From positions 1 to 32,577 of the forward strand of contig CAINDP010000011.1 of the NCBI GenBank assembly GCA_903847405.1: a stretch of 32,577 nucleotides of DNA. The letters run 5' to 3'. Under the pieces are notes generated by a model that ran no database searches, was not told the origin of the DNA, and saw nothing but the letters and a program-made list of their open reading frames with translations. This DNA is from an uncultured Myxococcales bacterium. Lineage in GTDB: Bacteria; Myxococcota_A; UBA9042; DTJE01. The stretch's first letter is position 1, and every line of letters starts with the position of its first letter. Positions 17,540 to 26,675 of this stretch are shown here, one piece after another. A program made the translations under genes and the position numbers.

Positions 17540-18909
17540 CGAGCCTCCTCGGCACCGATGCCCAGGGGCATCCGTCCCAGCGCCACTTCAAGTCCCACGC
17601 GGGCGACCGCCAGATCGAAGCGGGCCCGGACCAGACCGGCCTCTGCGTTCGCCAGCGCGGACTGGGCATCCAGCAGTTCGACCGAGTTCCCGGCGCCGGC
17701 CTCGTAGCGCCCCCGGGCCAGATCCCGGGCTTCGGTCGCGGCGACCACCTGCGCCCCCAGGGGCGTCAGGCGCGCCAGGGCATCGGACAGGCGGGCGACG
17801 GTCTGCCGCACCTCGGCGCGGGTGCCCATGTCCAGGGCGTCCCGCTGGCTGCGCAACTGCGCCAGGACCGCCTTGGCTTCCTGGACCTGGAACGAGGAGT
17901 TCACGGCCGACAGGATCGGCACGGTCACCAGGGCGCCGACGCCCCAGTTCCAGGCCAGGTTGTCCAGTTCGACGCCCGCATCGGTGACGGACGCGTTGGC
18001 CGACAGGATCGGCCAGTAGTTCCCGGTCAAGGCGCCAACCGCCGCTTCCTGGGCCTGGATGCGGGCATCCAGGGCCGCCCGGTCCGGACGGCGCGACAGG
18101 GCCTCGCGGACCGCGCCTTCCAGATCCTCCGGAACGACCGTCCGCGCAGGATCGTCGGAGGGAGCAATGACTGCGACATCCACGATGGTCGGGTCCCCGA
18201 TCGACGCCAGGAGGGACTCGAGGGCCACGGCCCGGGCATCATGAGCGGCCAGCACCCCGGCCTTCGCTCCCTGGGAGTCGGCCTCGGTCCGCGCCACGTC
18301 GATCCGCGGCCGCGTTCCCGCCTCGAACATCGCCTTGGCCTGCGCCGCGCTGCGCTCCGCCTGCTCGGCCGTCCGGAGGGCCACGCCGACCAGGTCCTCG
18401 GTCGCGAGGACCGCGTAGTACTGCTGCACGACCAGGCCGGCCACTGCAAGACGGACGTCCGCCAGATCCGACCGTGCGGCATCCACCCCGGCGCGCGCCC
18501 GGCGGTGCTGGCCGAGGGTCCGACCGAAGTCCCAGACGGTCTGCTGCAGCGACAGGCCGAAATTGAAGACGTCGTAGGACGTGTTGGAATTGCTCAGCGT
18601 TCCGGACGTGACGGTGGTCGGGGTCGCACCCGGCCGGGGCGTGTAGTTGCCGGTCTGACGATTGTACGAGGCGACGCCGACGACGGTCGGCAGCCACCCG
18701 GACATCGCCTGGCCCTCGCGCCCACGGGCCGCATCCAGCCCCGAGGACGCGGCCTGGAGCACCGGGGATTTCCGCAGCGCCAGGCGGACGGCATCGGCCA
18801 GCGTCAGGACGTGGGACTGGGCAGACGCAGGCGTCGGAACCAGCGGCAGCGCCAGCAGCAGACTGATCAGCGACAGAAACAAGCGCGCGGACGGTCGGAA
18901 TGCTTTCAT
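17536..18909 (-). CDS. TolC-family outer-membrane efflux channel
   Basis: A 457-residue outer-membrane factor, the exit duct of the tripartite pump. A signal peptide occupies about 1-30 (SARLFLSLISLLLALPLVPTPASA). Two repeated outer-membrane efflux domains follow. The first opens with LTLADAVRLALRKSPVLQ and carries VYDVFNFGLSLQQTVWDFGR-like strand residues. The second carries the matching WNWGVGALVTVPILSAVNSSFQVQEAKA. Long alpha-helical stretches rich in Ala, Arg and Glu form the periplasmic barrel. ATG 18909 follows GGAG and starts exactly at the signal peptide. It is the first gene of the operon and is divergent from argS across a 173-base gap, which must hold promoters for both; no strong match was found there. 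Confidence 0.95.
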   Translation of the reverse strand: MKAFRPSARLFLSLISLLLALPLVPTPASAQSHVLTLADAVRLALRKSPVLQAASSGLDAARGREGQAMSGWLPTVVGVASYNRQTGNYTPRPGATPTTVTSGTLSNSNTSYDVFNFGLSLQQTVWDFGRTLGQHRRARAGVDAARSDLADVRLAVAGLVVQQYYAVLATEDLVGVALRTAEQAERSAAQAKAMFEAGTRPRIDVARTEADSQGAKAGVLAAHDARAVALESLLASIGDPTIVDVAVIAPSDDPARTVVPEDLEGAVREALSRRPDRAALDARIQAQEAAVGALTGNYWPILSANASVTDAGVELDNLAWNWGVGALVTVPILSAVNSSFQVQEAKAVLAQLRSQRDALDMGTRAEVRQTVARLSDALARLTPLGAQVVAATEARDLARGRYEAGAGNSVELLDAQSALANAEAGLVRARFDLAVARVGLEVALGRMPLGIGAEEAR

Positions 18910-19082
18910 GGTGCTCCTGCCCCGCCCCTGGTCGGGCAACAAGGGTATGCCATCCGGCCCGCCGCGCAAGCCCCGCCCGACCCTGCGGGCGCTTCTCCTT
19001 GCCCTTTGGAGGCGCCCGGCCGAAAATGCGGCGGGCGAAAGCCTGCCTCCGGATTGACCCTGAGGCGCCTCGAGGGGAAATC

Positions 19083-20804
19083 ATGGAAGCAATTGTCGAA
19101 CGGGTGCTGTCGGAGGCCATGGAGCAGCTTCGCGCTGCGGGGAAGGTGCCCCAGGACCTGCACCTTTCGATCGTCATCGAACGGCCGAAGCGCGAGGAAT
19201 TCGGCGATTTCGGCTGCGCGCTGCCCCTGGCCCTGGCCAAGGCGACCCGCCGGAACCCGATGGAGTGCGGGAAGGAGTTGATGGCGGCCATCCAGGCCCC
19301 CGAAGGGCTCTTCGATGCCGTGACCTTCGCGCCCCCCGGCTACCTGAACTTCAAGGTCGCCACCGCGGCCTGGTTCGACCGGATGAAGGACGTGACCACG
19401 CTCCCGGCCGTGGGCGCCGGCGAGAAGGTGCTGCTGGAGTTCGTGTCGGCCAACCCGACGGGGCCGCTGCACGTGGGCCACGGCCGCGGCGCGGTGCTGG
19501 GCGACGCCATCGCGCGCGTGATGCGGGCCACCGGGTACGCGGTCCAGACCGAGTACTACGTCAACGACGTGGGCAACCAGATGGCCATGATGGGCCTCTC
19601 GCTGCACTGCCGCGGACGCGAGGCCCTCGGGCTGTCCGACGGGTCCGACTTCCCCGAGAACGGCTACAAGGGCCAGTACGTGCGCGACGTGGCGGCGGAA
19701 TTCGTGGCGACGGCCGAGGGCAAGGCGGCCTGCGAGCAGCCTTACGAGGACATCGGCGCCCGGGACGACAACCCCTGCACGCATTTCGCGGAGCAACGCC
19801 TGCTGGTGGTCATCCAGGACACGCTGAAGGCCGGCGGAATCCACTTCGACCGCTGGTTCACGGAACGGACCCTGCACCAGAACGGGGCGCTGGCCGCGAC
19901 CGTGCAGCGCCTGCTGGACCAGGGCCACGCCTACCGCGACGAGGCGGGGGCGACCCTGTTCCGGATGGAGGGCAAGGCCGACGAGGACGACCGCGTGATG
20001 GTCCGGGCCAGCGGCGTCCCCACCTACTTCGCGGCCGACATCGCGTACCACGACGACAAGGCCCGGCGCGGGTTCACCCGGCTGATCAACATATGGGGCG
20101 CCGATCACCACGGGTACATCCCGCGCATGAAGGCGTCCCTGGAAGCGCTGGGCCATGACCCGGCGTGCCTCCAGGTGCTGCTGGTCCAGATGGTGACCCT
20201 GACCCGGGGCGGCGTGGCCGTGCCCATGGGCAAGCGCAGCGGCGAGTTCGTCACGCTCCAGGAGGTGCTGGAGGAGGTCGGCCAGGACGCCGTCCGCTTC
20301 CTGTTCCTGCTGAGAAAGGCGGACTCCCAGATGGAGTTCGACCTGGATCTGGCCAAGTCCCAGTCCATGGAAAACCCGGTCTATTACGTGCAGTACGGCC
20401 ACGCCCGGGTGGCGTCGATCCTGCGCAAGGCCGCGGCCCAGGGCATCGCCGTGCCCGGCTGGGAGGCCGGGATGGGCGATGTGCTGACGCTGCCCGAGGA
20501 GGCTGCCCTGGTGAAGGACCTGGCGCGCTTCGCGGCCGTGGTCGCATCGGCGGCCCGGCGCTGCGAGCCTCACCACATCGCTTTCTATCTCATGGACTTG
20601 GTGAAGGGCTTCCACGCGTACTACACTCGCAACGCACACACCGAGAAGGTGATTTCGGCCGACCCCGTCAAGACTGCGGCCCGCCTGTTCCTGGTGGCGC
20701 GCGTGCAGTCGGTTCTGGCCGAGGGCCTTGCCCTCCTGGGCGTGTCGGCCCCTGAGGAGATGCGCCTGACGGCGGACGATGAGCCGGCCAGTGAGCCAGA
20801 CTGA
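19083..20804 (+). CDS. argS: Arginyl-tRNA synthetase
   Basis: A class I aminoacyl-tRNA synthetase of 573 residues (family about 550-590) that charges tRNA-Arg. The N-terminal additional domain is followed by EFVSANPTGPLHVGHGRGAVLGD, with the HIGH motif as HVGH at 130-133. The signature YVNDVGNQM and WGADHHGYIPRMKA come next. The loop equivalent to KMSKS is MGKRSGEFVTL at 382-392. The C-terminal anticodon-binding domain has VYYVQYGHARVASILRKA and ends with the DALR-type helices (FHAYYTRNAHTEKV). ATG 19083 is preceded by GAGGGG at good spacing. Its last 26 bases overlap the SPOR gene; an argS-SPOR (ftsN-like) order is also found in other proteobacteria. Confidence 0.97.
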   Translation: MEAIVERVLSEAMEQLRAAGKVPQDLHLSIVIERPKREEFGDFGCALPLALAKATRRNPMECGKELMAAIQAPEGLFDAVTFAPPGYLNFKVATAAWFDRMKDVTTLPAVGAGEKVLLEFVSANPTGPLHVGHGRGAVLGDAIARVMRATGYAVQTEYYVNDVGNQMAMMGLSLHCRGREALGLSDGSDFPENGYKGQYVRDVAAEFVATAEGKAACEQPYEDIGARDDNPCTHFAEQRLLVVIQDTLKAGGIHFDRWFTERTLHQNGALAATVQRLLDQGHAYRDEAGATLFRMEGKADEDDRVMVRASGVPTYFAADIAYHDDKARRGFTRLINIWGADHHGYIPRMKASLEALGHDPACLQVLLVQMVTLTRGGVAVPMGKRSGEFVTLQEVLEEVGQDAVRFLFLLRKADSQMEFDLDLAKSQSMENPVYYVQYGHARVASILRKAAAQGIAVPGWEAGMGDVLTLPEEAALVKDLARFAAVVASAARRCEPHHIAFYLMDLVKGFHAYYTRNAHTEKVISADPVKTAARLFLVARVQSVLAEGLALLGVSAPEEMRLTADDEPASEPD

Positions 20805-22101
20805 CCCCGACCGGAAGAGCCCGGCCCGGAGCTCCCGTCGAGGCCATGCCTCCCCGGACCGCACCGCGGAACCGGTCGCGGCCGCCGAGGTCGACGAGGG
20901 GCGCGTGCCCCAGGCGCCCGGGGGCCCTGCCGATGCGCCTGCCGGTGCTCCCGCAACCCCGCCCCGTCGTCCCGAGCGTCCCGCCATCGACGTGAGGGTC
21001 CGCGACCTGGACCGCATCGTCGAAAAGACCCCCGTCTACCTGGAACCGGCGCACATCGCCTGGCTTTTCGCAGGCCTGCTGGTCGTCGTCGCGGCGGTCT
21101 TCGTGGTCGGCTACTTCCTGGGACGGACCGGCGGCGACGAGGTCACGCGGCCGGCCGATCTGATGCCTCCGACGGCCTCGACCTCCGGTTCCCGGGCCGG
21201 GTCCCCCGCAGCCCTTCGAACGCCGCCCTCCGGGGCGACCCGGGGCCAGGTCCTCCCGCCGCCGCCGGAGGCCGTCGCCCGAACCTCCGAAACCGTCCGT
21301 CCGCCGGAACGACGCCCCCCGGAACCCCCGCCACCGGTTCCCCCGGCGCCACCGGTACCGGCCGTCGAGGCCCTGCCCGCCGCGGCGGCCCCGATCCCGC
21401 CGGCGCCCGTCGCCGTCGTGGCGACGCCGGCGGCTGAGGCGTTCCCGGCGCCCCGGGCCGACCCCGAGGAACCTCCGCCGGCCATCTGCGCCCCTGCCGC
21501 TCCGTGCGACGAGGAAAACGGAAAGCGGGAACCGGCGAAGGCTGCCGTGGCATTGCCCCCGCCGCCCCCTCCCATCGGCGACGGTTTCTGGCCGGGCGTG
21601 CTGGTGACCGACATGGCGACCTGCGTCTCGTGCATCATCGCGGACGGTGCGTGCGGACCCGCGACGATCGCGCCGATCGCCGCCGCTCCGGCCCCGGCGC
21701 CGGCCCCGGTGGTCGCCATCGCGGCGGTCCCGGCCGTGGAACCTGCCCCGGAACCTGTCCCGGAGCCCCCGCCCGCGGCACCGGTCGCAGCCGCCCCGCC
21801 GCCGGCACCTGCGGCACCCGCGGTTCCCGCCCAGGCCCGCCCGGCCAAGCCGGCCCCGCCGGCAGGCACCTGGGCGGTCCAGGCCCGGGCGTTCCGGGAC
21901 GACCCCTCGGCGAAGGCCTACGTGGCCGAACTGAAGGGGCGCGGGTACACCGCCCGGGTGGTCCCGTTCACGGATGGAACCGGAACCACCTGGTTCCGGA
22001 TCCGGCTGGGTCGTTTCCAGGCCCTGGCCGCGGCGCAATCCTTCGCCGCGAAGTTCAACCTGCGCGAGCATGAAAACGCCATAGCGGTGGAGGTACCATG
22101 A
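20779..22101 (+). CDS. FtsN-like SPOR-domain membrane protein
   Basis: A 440-residue bitopic inner-membrane protein. A charged cytoplasmic part (1-92) precedes one membrane helix (93-115, IAWLFAGLLVVVAAVFVVGYFLG). A long periplasmic linker rich in Pro and Ala (about 120-363) ends in a C-terminal SPOR domain (364-440, TWAVQARAFRDDPSAKAYVAEL to WFRIRLGRF). SPOR domains bind denuded septal peptidoglycan, so a role in cell division like that of FtsN is likely; the argS neighbour supports this. The linker also has cysteines at 282, 285 and 292 (TCVSCIIADGAC) and two more near 235-242, which is odd for such a spacer. ATG 20779 is inside argS; an in-frame GTG at 20791 is an alternative. The stop overlaps the cupin start as ATGA. 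Confidence 0.88.
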   Translation: MSRPVSQTDPDRKSPARSSRRGHASPDRTAEPVAAAEVDEGRVPQAPGGPADAPAGAPATPPRRPERPAIDVRVRDLDRIVEKTPVYLEPAHIAWLFAGLLVVVAAVFVVGYFLGRTGGDEVTRPADLMPPTASTSGSRAGSPAALRTPPSGATRGQVLPPPPEAVARTSETVRPPERRPPEPPPPVPPAPPVPAVEALPAAAAPIPPAPVAVVATPAAEAFPAPRADPEEPPPAICAPAAPCDEENGKREPAKAAVALPPPPPPIGDGFWPGVLVTDMATCVSCIIADGACGPATIAPIAAAPAPAPAPVVAIAAVPAVEPAPEPVPEPPPAAPVAAAPPPAPAAPAVPAQARPAKPAPPAGTWAVQARAFRDDPSAKAYVAELKGRGYTARVVPFTDGTGTTWFRIRLGRFQALAAAQSFAAKFNLREHENAIAVEVP

Positions 22102-22475
22102 TCCCGTTGACCACTCCCCGACGCGTCGAGAAGCCCTGGGGCTACGAGCTGATCCTGGCCCACACGGACCGGTACGTGGGCAAGATCCTGCACATCGACC
22201 GCGGCCAACTGCTGTCCCGGCAGTACCACCGCATCAAGGACGAAACGGTGTACGTTCTGCGCGGGACGCTGATCCTCGAGATCGGCCCTGCCGAGTCGGT
22301 CGAACGCGTCGAAGTGCCGGCCGGCCAGGGCTTCCGGACCCTGCCCGAGACCATTCATCGCTACGTCGCCCCGGACGACACCGACATCGACCTCATCGAA
22401 ACCTCGACGCCGGAACTGGAGGACGTCGTCCGCCTGGAAGACGTCTATGGCCGCGAGGGCACGGACCGCCCCTGA
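22098..22475 (+). CDS. Single-domain cupin, mannose-6-phosphate isomerase type II-like
   Basis: A 125-residue one-domain cupin resembling the C-terminal isomerase half of bifunctional mannose-1-phosphate guanylyltransferase/phosphomannose isomerases. The opening RRVEKPWGYELILAHTDRYVGKIL is typical of this group. The cupin metal set is plausible from His44, Glu49 and His87 in YHRIKDETVYVLRGT and ETIHRYVAP. The likely reaction is fructose-6-phosphate/mannose-6-phosphate exchange, but stand-alone cupins of this type can also be binding proteins. It starts in an ATGA overlap with the SPOR gene and is 45 bases upstream of the RidA gene. Confidence 0.8.
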   Translation: MIPLTTPRRVEKPWGYELILAHTDRYVGKILHIDRGQLLSRQYHRIKDETVYVLRGTLILEIGPAESVERVEVPAGQGFRTLPETIHRYVAPDDTDIDLIETSTPELEDVVRLEDVYGREGTDRP

Positions 22476-22520
22476 TCGGCATCGTGCCCCGCCGATTCCC
22501 CCGAACCAAGGAGCCGTGCC

Positions 22521-22913
22521 ATGTCCAACATCACGTTCGTCGACACCGCCTCCGCTCCCAAGGCCATCGGCCCCTATGCCCAGGCCACGGAATGCCGTCC
22601 CGGGCGGATGCTGTTCCTGTCGGGCCAACTGGGCATGGACCCTGATACGGGCGGCATGGTCCCGGGCGGAGTCGAGCCCGAAACGCGCCGTGCGCTGCAG
22701 AACCTGGACGGGATCCTGACGGCCGGCGGCATGGATCGCTGGAACGTCGCCCGGACCACGATCTTCCTGGTGGATCTGGCCGACTTCGGGGCCGTCAACG
22801 CGATCTACGCCGAGTTCTTCGGCGAGCACCGGCCGGCGCGCGCCACGGTCCAGATCGCGGCCCTGCCCCGGGGCGGGCGCGTCGAAATCGATGCGATCGC
22901 CGTCGCCGATTGA
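22521..22913 (+). CDS. RidA family reactive intermediate/imine deaminase
   Basis: A 130-residue protein of the RidA (YjgF/UK114) family, full length. Relatives hydrolyse reactive enamines and imines made by PLP enzymes such as threonine dehydratase. Diagnostic segments are APKAIGPYAQATECRPGRMLFLSGQLGMDP and HRPARATVQIAALPRGGRVEIDAIA. Arg107 and Glu122 occupy the positions of the catalytic Arg and Glu of active RidA proteins. AAGGAG precedes the ATG. It is the last gene of the argS cluster and converges on the large DUF4175-type gene. Confidence 0.94.
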   Translation: MSNITFVDTASAPKAIGPYAQATECRPGRMLFLSGQLGMDPDTGGMVPGGVEPETRRALQNLDGILTAGGMDRWNVARTTIFLVDLADFGAVNAIYAEFFGEHRPARATVQIAALPRGGRVEIDAIAVAD

Positions 22914-22927
22914 CCGCGTGCAGAGGC

Positions 22928-22948
22928 CCCGGACGGCTTCCGTCAGGG
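22928..22948. terminator. Hairpin between convergent genes, possible bidirectional terminator
   Basis: A nine-position stem with one mismatch closes on a CTT loop (CCCGGACGG with CCGTCAGGG). It spans the 29-base gap between the RidA stop and the stop codon of the convergent gene. There is no T-run on either side, so any termination would need Rho or rely on the stem alone. Confidence 0.3.
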
Positions 22949-25900
22949 CTTGAGAATCGCTTCGTAGTACTGGCGGACCAGGTCCGCGAACGCCTCGGGG
23001 ACCGGCTCGGCCAGGTGTTCCCGGACGGCCCGTTCCAGGTCGTCGGACGCCCTGCGCGAGGCGGCCGGGGGCAGCGTCAACTCTTCGGGATCATCGCGGT
23101 CCGTCAGCCGGCGCGCCAGTTCCATCGAGCCGCGCTCCAGCAGGTGCCGCAGGCGGTTCAGGTCCTGGATCGCCTGGCGCTGGTGGGCCTCTGCCGCCCC
23201 CGGGTTCCACTCGGCCAGCCGGCGGGACGCCTCTTCCATGTTGCGCCGTGCCGACACGGCCACGCCCGCCGCCTCGCCGGCCTCCCCGCCGGCGGCCCGC
23301 CGCATGGCCTCCGCCACGCTCTTCGCCGCGGCAAGGGCCCGTTCCTGGACCTTCTTCTGGTCCAGGAGGTCCGACCGGTCGGCGGAATCGACCAGGGCCG
23401 TTCGATCCCGGCGCCAGGCCGACAACGTATGGGCGACCTCGGCCAGCGCAGGCGCGGCCTTCGCCATTCGCGACGACACCGCCCGCAGCGCGCCCGGGTC
23501 CCCGGGGGCGTCCTCCCGGAAGGACGCCTCCTCCCGCAGGTCCCCGGCCAGCCGCGCGGCACCGGCAGCCGCGTCCTCGGCCACGCGGGCCGCGGTCTCG
23601 AGGTCACGCCCGGCCACCAGATCCGCAAGGTTGGCCACGTCGGCCATCAGCCGGACGACGTCCTCCGCATCGTACCGATCCAGGCGGCCCACCTCGGGCC
23701 GGCCCAGGATCTCGCGCGCCTCCTCGATCCGGCCCTCCATGGCCCGGACATCCGGGGCCCGCAACTGGGCCATCGCGTCTGCTCGGCGCTTCAGCACGAA
23801 GGCCGATTGCGCCGTCCGATCCATGACCTCGCGCTGCAGGCGCCCCGCCAGTCGAAGGTTCGCGCCCACCTCGGCCGGCAGGACCCCTTCACGACCGCCC
23901 GCCAGCGACTGCCGGTCCATCGCCGACCGCCAGGAAGCGACCACGGCGGCCAGGGCCGCTGCGGCGGACCGCAGGGCAGCAGGCGGCGCCCATCCGGACA
24001 CGCGGCTGGACTCGGCCGTCAGGACGGCATCCCGGGCCAGGATGGCGGTCTCACCCAGCCTGCGCGGGGCCAGCCTCGCGGGCCCGCCCTCCAGCGTCGC
24101 GTCCCCTTCCATCCGGCGCCACGCGCCGTCCACCAGGCGCAGTGCCCGCCGCGCCCGGACCAGCAGCCGGGCCGCTTCCTCGGCCGCTCCCGCGGTGCCG
24201 GCGCCCGACGAGATTTCCCGAAGGCGCACCGACCATCGCTCGATGTCGGTCAGCCATCCCGACAGCAGCGCCCGTCGTTCCCGGGCCACCCCGTCGTCCA
24301 GCACCAGGACGGCCTGTTCCACCTGCCGCAGGGCCAGGTCGCGAAGGGTCGAAACGCCCTGTCCCGCTTCCTCCAGCGCACCGGCGGCCTGCTCCAGCAA
24401 AGGCCGCATTGCCGCCGCGTCGCTTTCGCCGGCGGCGGCCGTCGCCGCCTTGCGCACCCGGTCGGCCAGGTCGCGAAGGGCCCGCAACGACACGGGAGGG
24501 AGTCCGGGATTCCCGGGTCCCGGCAGCGCCAGGAGGTCGCCCAGGAGGGCAATCGCGGCGGCGTTCAGCCGCTCCCAGCCTTCCACCAGGGCCAGCCGAC
24601 GCACGGAGGGGACGTCGACGAAGAAGCGCACCGGCTCGCTGCGCCCCGTACCGTCCGCCCGCTGGGACAGGCGGCCGAACCCCTCGATCACGACGTCGAC
24701 CCGCCCGCCCAGGTCCAGGGCGTCGGACGGCATCAGGAACACCAGTTCGCCCGAAGCCTGCCGCAGCCCGGCGGCCACATCCCGCAGGTGGACGCGGAGG
24801 GGCGGGCGATCCGGCTCCAGCGGGAAGGTGTAGACGGCATCGACGCCGGCGATGCCCGTCGGGGAATCGACCAGCCAGCGCAGGAGCGCCGACTCGCCCG
24901 GTTCGACGCCCAGGCGCGCCGGCGCCACCACGGTCACCACCGGGGGCTCGAGGTCCGCCACGGCCAGCCGACGCCGCGCCTCCTCGTCCAGGACCAGGCC
25001 CGGGGGGACCACCACCGACAGGTGCCACTGGCCGGAAGCCCGCACGGGGAAGGTCGCCTTGAAGGCGCCGTCCGGGGCCAGTTCCAGCGGCACACGGGTT
25101 TCGCGCTCCTCTGTTCCTCCCGAGCGCGAAGGCGCAGGCGATGGGTTTCCGGAGGAAACTCTCGCCGGAGCCGAAGCCGACTCGGGACGTTCCAGGGACC
25201 GCAGGACCAGGTGCCCGGTCGTGGCCGGCCGGAACAGGCGGCCCGCCACCTCCACGGAAACGCCCACGGGGGCCGTGATGTCGCCGCTTTCGTCGCCCGG
25301 GATCCGCTCCGGTTCCCCGGAAGGGGACGGCAGCAGAACCGTCGTCCGCAGGTCATAGGCCAGGACGCCCACCGAGGTCGGGGGCCCGACCAGCCACGAC
25401 ACGGGGAAGCGCCCGGACAGGCCCAGGAGGTTCCGCACTCCCCGGGCCGTGAACCAGGGAACGGCCGCCATTCCCAGCAGGGCCAGCACCGCCACGACCA
25501 GGGCCCACCGCATCCGGCGACGGGCCCTGCCGGGCGGGCACAGCACGGCGGGCGATGCGGCGGCCAGAAGACCGGTCAACCGGCGCGCCTCCGCTGCCAG
25601 GAGGGCCGGCGAAAACGAGGTTCCGTCGTCCATCCGGGGCCGGAGGCCCGCGACGGCCTCCACGCCGAATCCCACGGCAGGGAGGCGCCGACGCAGCACC
25701 CGCCCCAGTTCTTCGGGGCGCGCCAGTCGATGGGGCAGGTCCACGAGGAGGTGCATCGACACCCCGCCCCCGCCGACCAGGAGGGCCAGGAGCAGCGTCA
25801 GGCGCACCGGGATTGCGTCGGGCGTCACGGCAGCGAGGCCCACGGCCGCGGCCAGGGCGGCCGTGCAGGCCACGGCCCCCACGGCACCCAGGTCCCGTGC

Positions 25901-25966
25901 CCGTTCGCGGATCAGCATCCGCCGAGCGGAGGCGAGGCTGCTGTCGAGGGCATCGAACGGATCCAT
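22943..25966 (-). CDS. Large DUF4175-like membrane protein with long helical C-terminal region
   Basis: A 1007-residue protein. The N-terminus has paired membrane helices at about 28-50 and 54-76 and a third at about 155-173. The next 400 residues are beta-rich and appear extracytoplasmic, with Ig-like blocks such as [34 protein letters not shown] and [25 protein letters not shown]. From about 470 onward the protein is almost all Ala/Arg/Glu-rich helix. This layout resembles DUF4175-type proteins found near MoxR/Bat-like clusters in other bacteria; no function is established. Residues about 258-284 are encoded by a 78-base palindromic repeat that also occurs in the NUDIX gene; it falls between two strands of the beta-rich part. 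The ribosome binding site is weak. It follows endonuclease III by 46 bases and is the last gene of its run. Confidence 0.72.
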   Translation of the reverse strand: MDPFDALDSSLASARRMLIRERARDLGAVGAVACTAALAAAVGLAAVTPDAIPVRLTLLLALLVGGGGVSMHLLVDLPHRLARPEELGRVLRRRLPAVGFGVEAVAGLRPRMDDGTSFSPALLAAEARRLTGLLAAASPAVLCPPGRARRRMRWALVVAVLALLGMAAVPWFTARGVRNLLGLSGRFPVSWLVGPPTSVGVLAYDLRTTVLLPSPSGEPERIPGDESGDITAPVGVSVEVAGRLFRPATTGHLVLRSLERPESASAPARVSSGNPSPAPSRSGGTEERETRVPLELAPDGAFKATFPVRASGQWHLSVVVPPGLVLDEEARRRLAVADLEPPVVTVVAPARLGVEPGESALLRWLVDSPTGIAGVDAVYTFPLEPDRPPLRVHLRDVAAGLRQASGELVFLMPSDALDLGGRVDVVIEGFGRLSQRADGTGRSEPVRFFVDVPSVRRLALVEGWERLNAAAIALLGDLLALPGPGNPGLPPVSLRALRDLADRVRKAATAAAGESDAAAMRPLLEQAAGALEEAGQGVSTLRDLALRQVEQAVLVLDDGVARERRALLSGWLTDIERWSVRLREISSGAGTAGAAEEAARLLVRARRALRLVDGAWRRMEGDATLEGGPARLAPRRLGETAILARDAVLTAESSRVSGWAPPAALRSAAAALAAVVASWRSAMDRQSLAGGREGVLPAEVGANLRLAGRLQREVMDRTAQSAFVLKRRADAMAQLRAPDVRAMEGRIEEAREILGRPEVGRLDRYDAEDVVRLMADVANLADLVAGRDLETAARVAEDAAAGAARLAGDLREEASFREDAPGDPGALRAVSSRMAKAAPALAEVAHTLSAWRRDRTALVDSADRSDLLDQKKVQERALAAAKSVAEAMRRAAGGEAGEAAGVAVSARRNMEEASRRLAEWNPGAAEAHQRQAIQDLNRLRHLLERGSMELARRLTDRDDPEELTLPPAASRRASDDLERAVREHLAEPVPEAFADLVRQYYEAILKP
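25116..25194. repeat. Palindromic coding repeat, copy 1 (inside the DUF4175-like gene)
   Basis: The unit (core 25117-25194) matches 31718-31795 at 71 of 78 positions without gaps. It is an imperfect palindrome with three nested stems: TCCCGAG with CTCGGGA, GGCGA with TCGCC, and GTTTCC with GGAAAC. The gene is read from the opposite strand here and the unit encodes a Pro/Ser/Ala-rich stretch. No target duplication is visible. Confidence 0.85.
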
Positions 25967-26012
25967 GGCGGGAGTCTAGCCTCTTTTTCAAGTCAGCGAG
26001 CAGGGAGTTCCG

Positions 26013-26666
26013 TCACGCCTCCCGGGCCCGTCCGAAAGAACATAGGCTCCTCAGGCGACACTCGGGACAGCGCGGGTTGCGGGCGGTGCAGAACAACCGT
26101 CCGAACCAGGTGACCCGGTGGCTGAAGGAGGTCCAGTCCGACCGGGGGACCAGGCCGCACAGGTCGGACTCGACCTTCTCGGCGTCCACCTCGGCAGTCA
26201 GTTCCCAGCGCTTCGACACCCGCAGGACATGCGTGTCCACCACCAGGCCCGGCACGCCGAAACAGTTGCCCAGCACGACGTTGGCCGTCTTGCGCCCCAC
26301 GCCGGGAAGCGCGGTCAGGGCCTCCATCGTCCCGGGCACCTCGCCGCCGTGGAGGTCCACCAATTGCCGGCAGCAGGCCTGGACGGACCGTGCCTTCGCC
26401 CGGAAGAAGCCGGTCGTCCGGATGATGGCCTCGACCTCCTCGGTCGGCGCACCGGCGATCGCGGCCGCATCCGGAAACCGCGCCAGCAGGTTCGGCATCA
26501 CCAGGTTGACCGTGTCGTCCCGGGCCTGGGCCGCCAGGATCGTCGCCAGCAGCAGTTCCAGGGGCCGATGCCACGCCAGCGGCGTGCCCGTCGAGTCGGG
26601 GTACCATTCCGCCAGGCCCGCCACGATCTTCGCCGCCCGCTCCATCCGCTGCTTCTGCGATTCCAC
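26013..26666 (-). CDS. nth: Endonuclease III (DNA glycosylase/AP lyase)
   Basis: A 217-residue base-excision repair enzyme that removes oxidised pyrimidines and cuts the abasic site. The helix-hairpin-helix is ALPGVGRKTANVVLG (119-133) with catalytic Lys126. Catalytic Asp144 lies in LVVDTHVLRVS. A C-terminal 4Fe-4S cluster is given by Cys193, Cys200, Cys203 and Cys209 (C-x6-C-x2-C-x5-C). LLLATILAAQARD is the usual LLxAxxLSAQxxD helix. The start is GTG with GGAGG five bases upstream. It follows the SDR gene by nine bases. Confidence 0.96.
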   Translation of the reverse strand: MESQKQRMERAAKIVAGLAEWYPDSTGTPLAWHRPLELLLATILAAQARDDTVNLVMPNLLARFPDAAAIAGAPTEEVEAIIRTTGFFRAKARSVQACCRQLVDLHGGEVPGTMEALTALPGVGRKTANVVLGNCFGVPGLVVDTHVLRVSKRWELTAEVDAEKVESDLCGLVPRSDWTSFSHRVTWFGRLFCTARNPRCPECRLRSLCSFGRAREA

Positions 26667-26675
26667 GGTACCTCC

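Noticed and set aside
18910-19082. TTGACC before argS as a promoter
   Set aside because: A -10 box at normal spacing would fall at the start codon. The gap must hold divergent promoters but no convincing pair was seen.
26050-26066. CTCGGGAC within nth as another edge of the palindromic repeat
   Set aside because: Only eight bases match and they encode normal Fe-S-region residues of endonuclease III.
22910-26113. A 1067-codon plus-strand frame opposite the DUF4175-like gene
   Set aside because: Low-complexity Arg/Gly/Pro/His translation with no domain; the minus-strand reading has membrane helices and plausible composition.
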